From contig NC_012590.1 of assembly GCF_000022905.1 (NCBI RefSeq), positions 2,604,001 through 2,668,000 on the forward strand: 64,000 nucleotides of DNA. Direction: 5' to 3'. How positions within the stretch are numbered: the first letter of the stretch is position 1; each line of letters starts with the position of its first letter. The position numbers and the translations under genes were made by a program. The notes below the pieces were generated by a model. The model worked only from the letters and a program-made list of their open reading frames with translations. It was not told the DNA's origin and did no database searches. Shown here piece after piece: positions 1 to 8,427 of this stretch. This stretch comes from Corynebacterium aurimucosum ATCC 700975. GTDB taxonomy: Bacteria; Actinomycetota; Actinomycetes; Mycobacteriales; Mycobacteriaceae.

Positions 1-366
1 CTTGTCCGGCATGGCGGCAGACTTGATGTAGACCTTGAGGTGGCGGTTGGTCAGGTACTCAACGCGGGAGACGGATACGCCCTCCGGCAAACCCTCGATC
101 TTCGGGTACTCCGTCTCCACCGGGGTACGCTGCGGCGGGTTAGACGGGGCAAAAGAATCGGAGAGGTTGGAGCTGCCCAGGAGATCAGTAATACCCTCAG
201 TCGAGGAGCTGGACGACTGCGCGTTTGCAATAGGCAGCAGCGCAAAGCCCACTGCCACAGCGGTGGGCAGTGCGGCGATGGTCAGGCCCTTGCGGGCTGC
301 AGACGGGGAACGCAGGCCGGAATCCTTGGCGGACCGGCGGGGCTGGGTTGACGCAGTGTTCGGCAT
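1..366 (-). CDS. Mycolyltransferase / PS1-type antigen 85 family protein, N-terminal part only
   Basis: The gene runs off the left edge, so about 122 N-terminal residues are visible. It starts at ATG (364-366) with AAGGA seven bases upstream. Residues ~24-47 are a signal-peptide-like segment (positively charged start, then TIAALPTAVAVGFALLPIANA), followed by a Ser-rich linker. From ~97 the sequence GLPEGVSVSRVEYLTNRHLKV and 'VYIKSAAMP' matches the start of the corynebacterial antigen-85/PS1 esterase fold. This family moves mycolic acids between trehalose monomycolate and arabinogalactan outside the membrane. The catalytic Ser is beyond the window. A second mycolyltransferase lies directly upstream in the same orientation, as in the C. 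glutamicum cop1/cmt2 pair. I cannot tell whether this is a long PS1 (with LGFP repeats) or a short Cmt protein. Confidence 0.85.
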   Translation of the reverse strand, partial: MPNTASTQPRRSAKDSGLRSPSAARKGLTIAALPTAVAVGFALLPIANAQSSSSSTEGITDLLGSSNLSDSFAPSNPPQRTPVETEYPKIEGLPEGVSVSRVEYLTNRHLKVYIKSAAMPDK

Positions 367-483
367 TGAAGAGTCCTTGGTAGGGGTAAATCGAGATGAG
401 GGCACGCGATGCCGCGAGCGGGCTCCGCAGGTTCCCCTCCTGCGGAACTCGCCGCCGCACGCGTGGTGAGCGGTCTAATGTGT

Positions 484-508
484 TCTCAAGTTTAAGTTTA
501 ACTTGAGA
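484..508. promoter_or_regulatory. Perfect 9-bp inverted repeat in the mycolyltransferase promoter region
   Basis: TCTCAAGTT and AACTTGAGA are separated by seven bases, in an AT-rich patch about 120 bp upstream of the mycolyltransferase start at 366 and downstream of the neighbouring gene's terminator. There is no T-run after it, so an operator is more likely than a terminator. The binding protein is unknown. Confidence 0.5.
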
Positions 509-541
509 CTTTCGCTAGGGGGACACGCCCAGCAAACCAAT

Positions 542-573
542 GAAAAAGCCGCCGTGCACAGCGGCACGGCGGC
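542..573 (-). terminator. Rho-independent terminator of the downstream mycolyltransferase gene
   Basis: A 10-bp perfect GC stem (GCCGCCGTGC, 548-557, with 564-573), a six-base loop and five Ts in the minus direction (543-547), lying just after the stop codon at 588. Confidence 0.9.
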
Positions 574-587
574 TAGGCAGTAGGTGC

Positions 588-1619
588 TTACCAGGCGTTC
601 ATAACGTTAAGCACCTGCGGCTTGGAGCGTTCGAGTTGGTAACCGAACTGCTCCCAGTTGTGAAGGCCTTGGCCCGGGTAGTCCGTCTGCAGGCGCACAC
701 CCATAGCACGGGCCTTCAGCTCCCACAGGCGGGTGGTGGCGTTGGCAAAGCCCTCCAGCGCCACGCCGGCCGCGATATGCTCCGGACGGTAACGCTGCTG
801 GTCCACCGGACCCGGAATACCGGAGGCGGCGGAGACATAGACGTCCGTTCCGTTCGCAGCCAGATCCGGGATCAGGTTGAACGGATCATTGCTGAAGCGC
901 TTCGGGTTAATGATGGAGCCGTACATGGCGTTGATGTTGAAGCCGCCGGCGTCGAGAAGCGCCAGGCGCATAAACGTCTGGGCACCCGGCAAGGTCGTGG
1001 TGAGGTAGCCGGAGTAGGACAGCGCCTGACGGAACTGCTCCGGGTGCTTGCCCGCGAGGGTGATAGCAGCGGTAGCGCCCATGGACAGGCCAGCAATGGA
1101 GTTATTGTTGCGGGCCACGCCGAAGTTGCCCTCAAGGTAGGCCGGCAGCTCCTGCGTCAGGAAGGTCTCCCACTGGTAGTTGACCGGCTTGACCAGGTCG
1201 TAGGTAGCCGGACCGTTCCAGTCCGCATAGAAGGAACCAGCGCCACCCACCGGCATCACCAGGGTGATGTTGTGGTCCACATAGGTGCGCGCGGCGTTGA
1301 CATCATTGATCCACGCATTGGTGGATTCGGTAGCACGCAGGCCATCAAGCAGGTACAGGCCTGCATTGCCGCCGTTCTTCGCCGGCTGGATCTGAACTGG
1401 GATGTTACGGCCCATTGCCTGGGACCAGACGTCACAGCGCTGTACCCAGTAGCCAACGCGGTCCCACTCGCAGGCACCGGTGGCGTCGCCACGCAGCCAG
1501 TCACGGTTGGCGGCGGATGCCTCTTGCGTACCCGCGGTCACTACCAGGCCCAAAGCCACAGCGATGGCTGCCACCACTGAGAGGACCCGAGTCCGCAGGC
1601 CAGAGCTTAGTGAACTCAT
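588..1619 (-). CDS. Secreted mycolyltransferase (antigen 85 / Cmt family)
   Basis: A 343-residue exported alpha/beta-hydrolase that transfers mycoloyl groups in the outer cell envelope. The start at 1619 is chosen because AAGGAG lies just upstream; longer in-frame starts would put non-signal sequence in front. Residues 1-35 form a signal peptide (SSGLRTRVLSVVAAIAVALG, ending ASA). The nucleophile elbow is GLSMGATAAI. The oxyanion region 'YLLDGLRA', the NNNSIAGLSMG segment and the C-terminal GLHNWEQFGYQL with its catalytic His are all present, so it looks active. Two Cys near the N-terminus (CEWDRVGYWVQRC) could form a disulfide. It lies between a second mycolyltransferase and aftB, in the canonical corynebacterial cell-wall cluster, and has its own terminator at 542-573. 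It is closest in layout to C. glutamicum Cmt2. Confidence 0.92.
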   Translation of the reverse strand: MSSLSSGLRTRVLSVVAAIAVALGLVVTAGTQEASAANRDWLRGDATGACEWDRVGYWVQRCDVWSQAMGRNIPVQIQPAKNGGNAGLYLLDGLRATESTNAWINDVNAARTYVDHNITLVMPVGGAGSFYADWNGPATYDLVKPVNYQWETFLTQELPAYLEGNFGVARNNNSIAGLSMGATAAITLAGKHPEQFRQALSYSGYLTTTLPGAQTFMRLALLDAGGFNINAMYGSIINPKRFSNDPFNLIPDLAANGTDVYVSAASGIPGPVDQQRYRPEHIAAGVALEGFANATTRLWELKARAMGVRLQTDYPGQGLHNWEQFGYQLERSKPQVLNVMNAW

Positions 1620-1763
1620 GTTTCTCCTTAACGTTTTTACTGCCATTAGTACATCGCCAACACGCCAGCGATAGTTACAGATCAATAACAGGAATCTTTC
1701 GTAGCGTAACGCACCCTGGCAATTTTCGCCTACCCATGGGGGTGCTCCCCAGCTCACGCCAAG

Positions 1764-3509
1764 CTAATGGACAGGATAATCGCTCGGATCATCGGAGAGC
1801 ATGAGGGTGCGCCCCGAGGTCAGCGAGAAAGCTAAGTTCGCGCGGAAACGCTCCCACGTCAGGGGCGCGCTATAGGAAGCGATGAGTTCCTGCACCTGGG
1901 GGCTTTCCAGCGCGGCGCGCGCCTGACGGGTCTTGTCCTTGTCGTACCACGGCGGGAGATACTCGATATCCGCGCCCGTCAGCGCAGCCTGCCACTCCAC
2001 GTCGAGGTGCTTGTCGTGGCCCACGCGCCCGCCTTCCTCACGGGGCATGCGCGCGGCCATCGGCGTGGCCAGACCAATCGTGTCAAGAACCCGGACATTC
2101 AACGGCGCGTTCATGGACGTCATGCCCAAGTTCACCAGGTAGATCGTCGGCGGCTCGTCCCTACCCGGCTCGCGCGGAACGGTGAGCCAATTGAGAAGGT
2201 CCTTCTCCTCATCTTCCACATAGATTGTGGCCAGGGCATCTCCGTCCACCAGTTTCTCGCCGGCCTCTTCGTAGCCGCGCATGAACTTCATCCCCAGGTA
2301 GTCTTTTGCCGAGCGCGGCGGGTACCCAGCCTCGCGGTTGGTGGCATAAGTCCAGAAATCACGTTCGTCCACGATGGACAGCGGTTGCTCATAGGCCTCC
2401 CAGTCCGTCGGGTGCCCGCGCAGCACGATGACGACAGCCCACACCGCGCAGAAGGCTGCTGCAAGCGCGGACACCAGCCCCTTAAGCGGCAGTACGAAAA
2501 CCGGGAGAAGCGCGGCGAAAAGCGGCAGCAGCAGCATGCGTCCGTGCATGAAGTCACCGCCGACGCGCAGCACGTACAGCACGTGCACCGCCGCAGCCCC
2601 GACCATCAAGTAGGACACGGTCGTGGAGCTGCGCAGCGCTGCCGGGCGCAGCTGGGCGCGGAAGGTCCACAGCGCCGCACCCGCCAGCACGATAACGGGC
2701 AGATACAGGGCATAAGGCCCCACGAAATCCTGCAGGTAGTTCAGGCCACTGTCCCACGCGCTTGACGACGCCGACTTAGCCACCGCCGTGTGCGGCGTCA
2801 ACAGGCCGTAGTAGCCCATGCGGAAGAACTGGTAACCCGCCGGGATGGGCAGGGCCGCGCCGAGGATGCCGAGCCAGACTTTCCAGTTGCGGTGCGCTGC
2901 TAAGAGCAGGAGGCCGGCAAGCCCGCCGTAAAGCGCGAACTCTGGGCGCACGAGCCAGGACAAGCCAGCCCACAGCGCGAGCCAATAAGCACTAGTATTC
3001 GTGCGGGATTGAGCCCAGTGCTGCAGCAGCGCCCAAAGGCCGGCGAGGTAGAAGATGGACAGTCCCCATTCCAGCCCGGAGGTGAAGAAATCACGGGCCG
3101 GGGGCAGTGCGAGGTAGACCAGCGCGCCCGCGGGAGCCACGAGCGGTGCAGAAAACTGGCCCGAGCGGTAGAAGGCCCGCGCCGTGGCCCACGCGCCCAG
3201 CACCATCGCCGCGACCGCTAGCAGGAGGCCCAGGTTGACGGCGATGGATTCCAGCGGGGCGTTCGTTACCCACCGCACGAGAAGGATGAGGTATTGCCAC
3301 AGAGTCGAGGTATTGGCCTCCACGCGCTCGCCGGCGTTGAAGACAGGGCCGTTGCCTTCCTCAAGGTTGCGTACCGTGCGCAGGACGATCAGGCCGTCGT
3401 CCGAAATCCAGCGGCGGGCGAAGCCACCCCAAAACGAGAAAACTCCGATCACGATAACCGAGGCCAACGCGCTGAGCGCGGCCACGGTACGTGTATCGGA
3501 TTTTCGCAT
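1764..3509 (-). CDS. aftB: Terminal beta-(1->2)-arabinofuranosyltransferase AftB
   Basis: A 581-residue polytopic GT-C glycosyltransferase that caps arabinan with beta-(1,2)-arabinofuranose from decaprenyl-phospho-arabinose on the outer face of the membrane, creating mycolylation sites. About ten hydrophobic segments fill residues 10-400 and a soluble C-terminal domain follows. The GT-C acidic pair appears in the first extracellular loop (RRWISDDGLIV), followed by ERVEANTSTLWQY. Start: ATG at 3509 (MRKSDTRT); no strong ribosome site is seen, and the 11 bases after the ubiA stop suggest translational coupling. It is the third step of the ubiA-PAP2-glfT2 group, in the order known from mycobacteria (Rv3805c-Rv3808c). 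Identity rests on family pattern and synteny. Confidence 0.9.
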   Translation of the reverse strand: MRKSDTRTVAALSALASVIVIGVFSFWGGFARRWISDDGLIVLRTVRNLEEGNGPVFNAGERVEANTSTLWQYLILLVRWVTNAPLESIAVNLGLLLAVAAMVLGAWATARAFYRSGQFSAPLVAPAGALVYLALPPARDFFTSGLEWGLSIFYLAGLWALLQHWAQSRTNTSAYWLALWAGLSWLVRPEFALYGGLAGLLLLAAHRNWKVWLGILGAALPIPAGYQFFRMGYYGLLTPHTAVAKSASSSAWDSGLNYLQDFVGPYALYLPVIVLAGAALWTFRAQLRPAALRSSTTVSYLMVGAAAVHVLYVLRVGGDFMHGRMLLLPLFAALLPVFVLPLKGLVSALAAAFCAVWAVVIVLRGHPTDWEAYEQPLSIVDERDFWTYATNREAGYPPRSAKDYLGMKFMRGYEEAGEKLVDGDALATIYVEDEEKDLLNWLTVPREPGRDEPPTIYLVNLGMTSMNAPLNVRVLDTIGLATPMAARMPREEGGRVGHDKHLDVEWQAALTGADIEYLPPWYDKDKTRQARAALESPQVQELIASYSAPLTWERFRANLAFSLTSGRTLMLSDDPSDYPVH

Positions 3510-3520
3510 GAGGAGAGAGT

Positions 3521-4528
3521 CTAACCCATTACTGCCGGCATGATGTAGACCGCCATAGCAATGCAGGCCAGCCACAGCAGAGCCAGGATCTGGAGGACGC
3601 GGTCCTCCAGGGCGATCTCATCCGGGGCACCTCCGTTGCCGCGGTCTACGTCGGCGGCATAGCGCAGGATCGCGATGGTAAACGGCACCATAGACACCTG
3701 GTACCACACGCTGGCCGGGCCATCAGACTCGTTGGAGAGCTGGAAGCCCCACAGGGAGTAAGACATGACCACCGCGGTGGCGGCTAGGGTCCACACGAAG
3801 CGCAGGTAGGTAGGCGTATAACCCTCCAGGGATTTACGGATCTTCGCACCCGTGCGCTGAGCCAGAAGGATCTCCGAGTAGCGCTTGCCCGAGGCCATGA
3901 ACAGGGAGCCAAACGCGGCCACCAGCAGGAACCATTGAGAAAGCACGATGCCCGCGGCCACGCCACCAGCCATGGTGCGCAGCATGAAACCAGAGGACAC
4001 CAAGGCGATATCGATCACCGGCATGTGCTTCCACCCGAAGCAATAGCCCAGCTGCAGACCGATGTAGATAGCCATGACGATGGCAAGCTGCAGGCCCGCG
4101 GTGGCCAAGAAGGACAGTCCAATCGAACCGATGATGAGCACCGCGGCCATGGCATAAGCCAAGTTCACCGGAAGCACGCCGGCCGCGATCGGACGGAAGC
4201 GCTTCGTCGGGTGCGCACGGTCAGCCTCCACGTCGCGGGCATCGTTGATGAGGTAGATGGAGGACGCGCCCATGCAGAAGACGATAAAGGCGAGGAGGAC
4301 GTCGAGAAGCACGCGCGTGTGGAACAGCGACTCCGCGCCCGCGGCCGCAGGGGCGGCCAGGACGAGAACGTTCTTGACCCACTGCTTGGGGCGCAGGGCC
4401 TTCACCATGCCATCGGCGAGGTTCTTCGGCGGCTTGCGCTTGCGGCCGGTATCGATGCCGGAGGTGTGCGGCTCAGAGTGGAAGACTTTCTGTTCACCGT
4501 CGTCGACGCGGTTGGGTCGTTCGCTCAT
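3521..4528 (-). CDS. ubiA: Decaprenyl-phosphate phosphoribosyltransferase (DPPR synthase, UbiA family)
   Basis: A 335-residue membrane prenyltransferase that joins decaprenyl phosphate to PRPP, the first committed step to the arabinose donor DPA. A hydrophilic N-terminal ~45 residues precede 'ALRPKQWVKNVLV', typical of the family. The first Asp-rich motif is YLINDARDVEADRAHPTKRF (NDxxDxxxD), and about nine membrane segments follow. The second motif region is around DVDRGNGGAPDE. The stop codon is 11 bases before aftB, and its start overlaps the end of the PAP2 phosphatase gene by four bases (ATGA), so these genes are co-translated. Homologue of Rv3806c. Confidence 0.94.
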   Translation of the reverse strand: MSERPNRVDDGEQKVFHSEPHTSGIDTGRKRKPPKNLADGMVKALRPKQWVKNVLVLAAPAAAGAESLFHTRVLLDVLLAFIVFCMGASSIYLINDARDVEADRAHPTKRFRPIAAGVLPVNLAYAMAAVLIIGSIGLSFLATAGLQLAIVMAIYIGLQLGYCFGWKHMPVIDIALVSSGFMLRTMAGGVAAGIVLSQWFLLVAAFGSLFMASGKRYSEILLAQRTGAKIRKSLEGYTPTYLRFVWTLAATAVVMSYSLWGFQLSNESDGPASVWYQVSMVPFTIAILRYAADVDRGNGGAPDEIALEDRVLQILALLWLACIAMAVYIMPAVMG

Positions 4529-5052
4529 GCGGTCTTCCTTTCATAGCGGTGACATGCTTCCGCGGTGGCGGCTCCCAGCAGGGCGCCGATCGCCGTATCG
4601 GATGGGTAATGTACCCCGAGCACCATACGCGAGGCCATCATGACCGGCACACCGACAAGCGGTGCCGGGGTTCCCAGAACGTGCGCGGCACCCACGAGGA
4701 ACGCGGTTGTCGACGTCGCATGGGATGAAGGAAAGGACAGCTTAGACGGTGTTTTCACGCCCACCTTGACGTAGTCGTAATCCGGGCGCTTGCGGCGCAC
4801 AATGCGCTTGATCACAACGCTGGCCGCATGCGCCGTGAAGGCACCCACGCCGACGGCTACCCACTGGCGGCGGCGCGCCGGCTTCTGGTAATTCACGGCG
4901 GCGCCCAGACCGGATAGAGCCAACCAGCCCAGGGCGTGCTCGCCGAAGTGGCTTAAGCCCCGCGCGGTGGGCAGAACACCGGGGACCTCGAAGGCCGTGT
5001 CCTGGATCTTCTCGAGGACGTGGGATTCGGCGACAGAAAGCTTATTGGGCAT
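4525..5052 (-). CDS. PAP2-family phosphatase, probable decaprenylphosphoryl-5-phosphoribose phosphatase
   Basis: A 175-residue membrane protein with all three PAP2 motifs: KRIVRRKRP, FPSSHAT, and SRMVLGVHYPSD. By synteny with Rv3807c it should remove the 5-phosphate from decaprenyl-phosphoryl-phosphoribose, the product of UbiA, before epimerization to the arabinose donor. It overlaps glfT2 by 11 bases upstream and ubiA by four bases downstream, a tight operon. The substrate assignment is inference from position; the family itself is secure. Confidence 0.9.
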   Translation of the reverse strand: MPNKLSVAESHVLEKIQDTAFEVPGVLPTARGLSHFGEHALGWLALSGLGAAVNYQKPARRRQWVAVGVGAFTAHAASVVIKRIVRRKRPDYDYVKVGVKTPSKLSFPSSHATSTTAFLVGAAHVLGTPAPLVGVPVMMASRMVLGVHYPSDTAIGALLGAATAEACHRYERKTA

Positions 5053-6994
5053 CGAAAACCTTTCGCCAGGACTCGCGGGAGGTCAGCTCCGGCAGTGCCG
5101 CGCGGTACTCGGCGCGCAGATCATCGAAGTTCTCCTCGATTTCCTTGAGGAGCTCGCGGGTGGACTTCACCAGCTCGAGGGCCAGCTCGCGGTCACGCTT
5201 GCGGAAGGCCACGCCGGTGCCGCCCGCGGTGGAGACGGTGGCGGAATCCACGCGGGAGAGCGTGAACCAGCGGGCCTCCTCCGGGGTGAGGTTGAGCTGC
5301 GGCGCCTCGTGGTGCGCCGGGTCTTCCTTGGTGACCAGGTGCTTGGCGGACTTGATGAGCCACGGAATCTTCTTGATCTTGCCCAGGCGGCCACCGATAT
5401 TGCGGGTGGGCACGCCCGGCGCGCCGGTGGGCGCGGGTAGTTGGTCCGCCGAATCGATGATGACAGCGTCCGGGAATTCCTTGCGGATCGCGGCAATGCG
5501 CGGCAGCGAGGATTCCAGGATGTCGAAGAGCTGATCCGGGCCTGCCAGGAAGTCCTTCATGGCCTCCAGCTGGATGGCCATGGTGGAGTACTCCATGCAC
5601 ATGGTGTGCTTGAGGGTGGACTTGAAGATGGACTTGGTAATCCCGCGTGCATCGCCCTCGTGGTAGAGCGCTGCCACGATGAGGCGGTTGCGCAAATGGA
5701 AGTAGGCCTGCCAGTCAATGGCATCGTCCTTATCTGCCCATGCCATGTGCCAGATGGCCGCGCCCGGCCAGGTCACCGTCGGAAAACCATGGGCGGCAGC
5801 GCGCAGCGAGTATTCGGTGTCATCCCACTTGATGAACAGCGGCAGCGGCTGCCCGATGCTTTCCGCAACCACACGCGGGAAGAGGCACATCCACCAGCCG
5901 TTGTATTCCACGTCGACGCGGCGGTGCAGCGCGCGGGAGTCATATTTCTTCGGGTCGAGGTGGGACTGCGCGTCACCGATGGCGCGCAGCGGGTACTTGG
6001 CAAAGTCGTGGTCGTAGACGGCGTGCTCGGCCGCACCCCACATGAAGTCAGCGCGGTTAACGCGCTCGCCGGTCGTGCGCAGCTGGGAGCGCTCCTGCAG
6101 GTTGAGCATCTGCCCGCCCACGATGAAGGGCTTGGAGGCGTAACGCGCTGCTTGGACCGCACGAAGGATGGAATCCGGCTCGATGGCGATGTCATCATCC
6201 ATGTAGAGGATGTAGGGCGAGTCGGTATTCTCCAGCGCCTCGAACATGATGCGGGAGTAGCCGCCCGAGCCGCCCAGGTTGCCCTGGCGGAACTCGCGGA
6301 AGCGCTCACCGAAGTGCGCCACGGCCTCGTCATAGCCCGGCTCGTCCGCCGGGTGCTGGTTGCCCTGGTCCGGCATGAGGACATAGTCGATGATGCCGTC
6401 CACTACCGGGTCCTCCGCCAGTGCCTGCAGTGCCGCGACGGCGTCGGTGGGGCGGTTGAAGGTCGGAATACCCACGGCCACGCGCTTCTCCTGCGCCGGG
6501 TACTCGCTGCCGTCCGGCAGGAGCTGCGGGTTCGGGGCATGCGGGGCGCACCAGGCGGCGTTGCTAAGCACGGTGTCCTCAACGGCGGAGGCATCGAACC
6601 ACAGCAGGCCGCCGTCCTCGAAGTTCTTCAGGGGCAGCTCAAACTCGTGGTGGCCGGTGGTCACCACGTGGTTGGCCACGGCGATGCGCTGGCCGTCCTG
6701 CTTGGATCGGTACAGGGAGATGTTGGCCTCGCCCTCGACGTCCATGACCAGCACGATGGACTTCAGTTGGGACCAGCGGCGCCAGTAGGCCGCCGGGAAG
6801 GCGTTGAAGTAGGTCTCGAAGGAGGCCTCTTCGCCGGCCGGGATGGTCACGGAGGTGCGGCCGCTCCAGCTGAGGCGCTCGCGGTTTTGCTCGGACTCGA
6901 TGAGGTAGAGCATGCGGACGTCGACCGGCTCGCCACGCTTGGGCAGCAGGATGCGCTGTACGGGTTCGTACGCAGCAGTATTGTTGGCAGTCAC
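5042..6994 (-). CDS. glfT2: Galactofuranosyltransferase GlfT2
   Basis: A 650-residue GT-A (GT2/GT78-like) enzyme that polymerizes the galactan chain from UDP-galactofuranose at the cytoplasmic face. An N-terminal beta-rich domain (to ~155) precedes the catalytic domain beginning GIPTFNRPTDAVAAL. The metal-binding DDD is in YILYMDDDIAIEPDS (~264), and the catalytic-base WDD region is FIKWDDTEYSLR (~387), followed by the HMAW motif. The C-terminal helical domain is of normal length. Start: GTG at 6994 with GAAGA/GGAGA upstream is preferred; a GTG seven codons earlier (7015) is possible. The substrate comes from Glf encoded 3.6 kb away; that distance is inflated by the IS island that starts right after the promoter side of this gene. 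Confidence 0.94.
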   Translation of the reverse strand: MTANNTAAYEPVQRILLPKRGEPVDVRMLYLIESEQNRERLSWSGRTSVTIPAGEEASFETYFNAFPAAYWRRWSQLKSIVLVMDVEGEANISLYRSKQDGQRIAVANHVVTTGHHEFELPLKNFEDGGLLWFDASAVEDTVLSNAAWCAPHAPNPQLLPDGSEYPAQEKRVAVGIPTFNRPTDAVAALQALAEDPVVDGIIDYVLMPDQGNQHPADEPGYDEAVAHFGERFREFRQGNLGGSGGYSRIMFEALENTDSPYILYMDDDIAIEPDSILRAVQAARYASKPFIVGGQMLNLQERSQLRTTGERVNRADFMWGAAEHAVYDHDFAKYPLRAIGDAQSHLDPKKYDSRALHRRVDVEYNGWWMCLFPRVVAESIGQPLPLFIKWDDTEYSLRAAAHGFPTVTWPGAAIWHMAWADKDDAIDWQAYFHLRNRLIVAALYHEGDARGITKSIFKSTLKHTMCMEYSTMAIQLEAMKDFLAGPDQLFDILESSLPRIAAIRKEFPDAVIIDSADQLPAPTGAPGVPTRNIGGRLGKIKKIPWLIKSAKHLVTKEDPAHHEAPQLNLTPEEARWFTLSRVDSATVSTAGGTGVAFRKRDRELALELVKSTRELLKEIEENFDDLRAEYRAALPELTSRESWRKVFDAQ

Positions 6995-7088
6995 GATATC
7001 TTCGGTTCTCCACACAGATTTCGACAGTATTCAGAAACCAAGATTAGTGGTTAAGCACTGCTGCGCTGAGTTCCCACGCGGCGGAAAG

Positions 7089-7280
7089 CTAAGCCGTGAG
7101 GGCAGAGTCCTCCGAGATGGGCTCGATACCCAGGCGGTTGAGCATGTAGAGAACGCGGGCGCCGAGGTCATCGGCTAGCTCACGGGTCTCCTCCACGGTT
7201 TCCGCCGTGGCGATATCCCAAATCTTGATGTCCTTGCCGACTTCGTGCGGCGCCAAAAGGAAATCGACCTCGATGGTCAC
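7089..7280 (-). pseudogene. 3' fragment of a duplicated arsenate-reductase-like gene
   Basis: The ~50 C-terminal residues (VGKDIKIWDIATAETVEETR and on to the stop) are nearly identical to the end of the intact gene at 8424-9032, differing at only a few positions. By eye the DNA is about 90% identical over ~150 bp, at a constant offset of 1335 bp. Upstream of the shared part the fragment diverges (MTIEVDFLLAPHE) and has no N-terminal two thirds. It is therefore a remnant of a paralogue or duplication, cut off by the insertion island. An open frame of 63 residues survives but I see no credible ribosome site. Confidence 0.8.
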
Positions 7281-7455
7281 GAACTCGTGGCCGCAATTGT
7301 CAGAGGCTCAAGAGAGTGTCGAATCGGAGGGAGATTGAGAAAGTAGAGAACAATACTGACTAATTTTTCGCTAACTGACAACTATTAACTCTGTACAATA
7401 AGAAGGATACTCCTCATAGCAACACATGATCAGAGTGTCTTTCTTCCTATTTCAG

Positions 7456-7617
7456 TCAGCTCAAAGAGTCGACTTTAGCGAACCTCTTCCCAACTGCTCC
7501 CCAAGTGAGATAAACGCCGGCACAAACAAGAAATGCTGCAAAAAGAACGCCAGCAAGGGAAAACGAAACCTTCAGAGAAATCCCCGCCATCACATGCCCC
7601 AATGAGGAACCAAGGAT
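7456..7617 (-). pseudogene. C-terminal stub of an unidentified membrane protein
   Basis: The frame ends with one good hydrophobic helix (FSLAGVLFAAFLVCAGVYLT) and a short basic tail (GAVGKRFAKVDSLS). Going upstream it runs straight into the IS-end hairpin at 7618-7659, so any larger gene has been cut there. The local base composition is more AT-rich than the flanking cell-wall genes. The parent family is not recognisable from one helix. Confidence 0.45.
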
Positions 7618-7659
7618 GGGCCTGACCCCCGACGTGTCTACTCTCCGGGGGTCAGGCCC
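7618..7659. repeat. Perfect 14-bp hairpin built from IS3-type terminal repeats
   Basis: GGGCCTGACCCCCG (7618-7631) pairs perfectly with 7646-7659 across a 14-base loop. The loop and right arm repeat, with one change, the right end of the IS3 element at ~15180-15214 (acgtgtctact...ccgggggtcaggccc). The left arm resembles that element's left terminal repeat. It looks like two IS ends brought together after loss of the IS body. Confidence 0.7.
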
Positions 7660-7664
7660 CAAGC

Positions 7665-8421
7665 CCACCCGTGGAGTTCACAACCTATATAGGAACACAT
7701 TACGTTGTTAGCAGTTCCACCTCAGGGCGCCGAAGGTTCATGGTCTGTCCACCCGATTGGGCGGGTTATGTTTATTTCCGGTCCCTCCGTCTGAAAGGAC
7801 AGTGGAACTAGTCGCTGGCTTCGGTATGGCTTATTCCCACCCCTGTCTGAAAATGATCCGAGGGTGATGCCGCCGAAGACAGTGACATACTCAATCTGCT
7901 AATAGGAACCTGACCCAGCCCAGGTGGTATGAGGTCTCACAGTAATGTGGATGCCAGCGCAAGTATGTCCGACAACCCCAGCGATGAAGCGTAAATAGTC
8001 CAACTTCTAATTCATCGCTAGGAGGCATACACCCATGGCCTATGACTTCGTCATTGGGGTGGACGTCGGCAAATACTTCCACCACGCCTGCGTCCTTGAT
8101 CCTCATGGCAGGCAAGTCCTGTCCAAACGCATCAATCAGCATGAAGGCTCGCTACGCAAGCTCTTCGGCCAATTCCTCGCCGACAACGCCTCGGTCCTTG
8201 TTATTCCCAACGACATCGGCCGGTTGACCGTCGCAGTCACCCAAGACATGGGGGCAGATGTTCGCTATCTACCAGGGCTTGCGATGCGACAGCTCTCTCG
8301 CATCCACGTCGGCAACTCCAAGACCGATGTACGCGACGCCTACGTCATCGCCCATGCCGGTCTTAACCTTCCAGATTCCCTGCGCAGTGTCGACCGCGTT
8401 GAGGAAGTCTTTATCCAGCTG
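7665..8421 (+). mobile_element. Truncated IS110-family element (left end and first third of transposase)
   Basis: The element keeps a long non-coding leader (about 7665-8034) and the N-terminal RuvC-like part of the transposase (8035-~8421). It then joins abruptly to the 3' end of the arsenate-reductase-like gene. The exact left boundary is not marked by inverted repeats, which is normal for IS110. The right half, with the catalytic Ser domain, is missing, so the copy cannot move alone. Confidence 0.75.
7713..7878 (+). ncRNA. Candidate IS110 bridge RNA region
   Basis: This leader lies where IS110 (IS621-type) elements encode their bridge RNA, between the left end and the transposase. Visible structure: an outer stem AGTTCCAC (7713-7720) with GTGGAACT (7802-7809), enclosing ACCCG/CGGGT and GTCC/GGAC hairpins. 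A second stem-loop is CTTCGG (7819-7824) with CCGAAG (7873-7878). Two successive large internal-loop hairpins are the arrangement expected of target- and donor-binding loops. Ends and expression are unknown. Confidence 0.45.
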
Positions 8422-8427
8422 ATTTAG
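8035..8427 (+). pseudogene. IS110-family transposase, truncated after ~128 residues
   Basis: ATG at 8035 is preceded by AGGAGG. The N-terminus FVIGVDVGKYFHHACVLD is the first acidic strand of the DEDD RuvC-like domain. 'GNSKTDVRDAYVIAHAG' is the typical IS110 later acidic motif. A normal transposase is ~400 residues; here the frame leaves the IS at ~8421 and stops at once in host DNA. The TAG stop (8425-8427) overlaps the stop of the opposite-strand gene. The serine-containing C-terminal domain is absent. Confidence 0.85.

Noticed and set aside
540..1580. 346-residue open frame on the plus strand opposite the mycolyltransferase
   Set aside because: It is the antisense shadow of a gene with clear family motifs and ribosome site; its composition is not protein-like.
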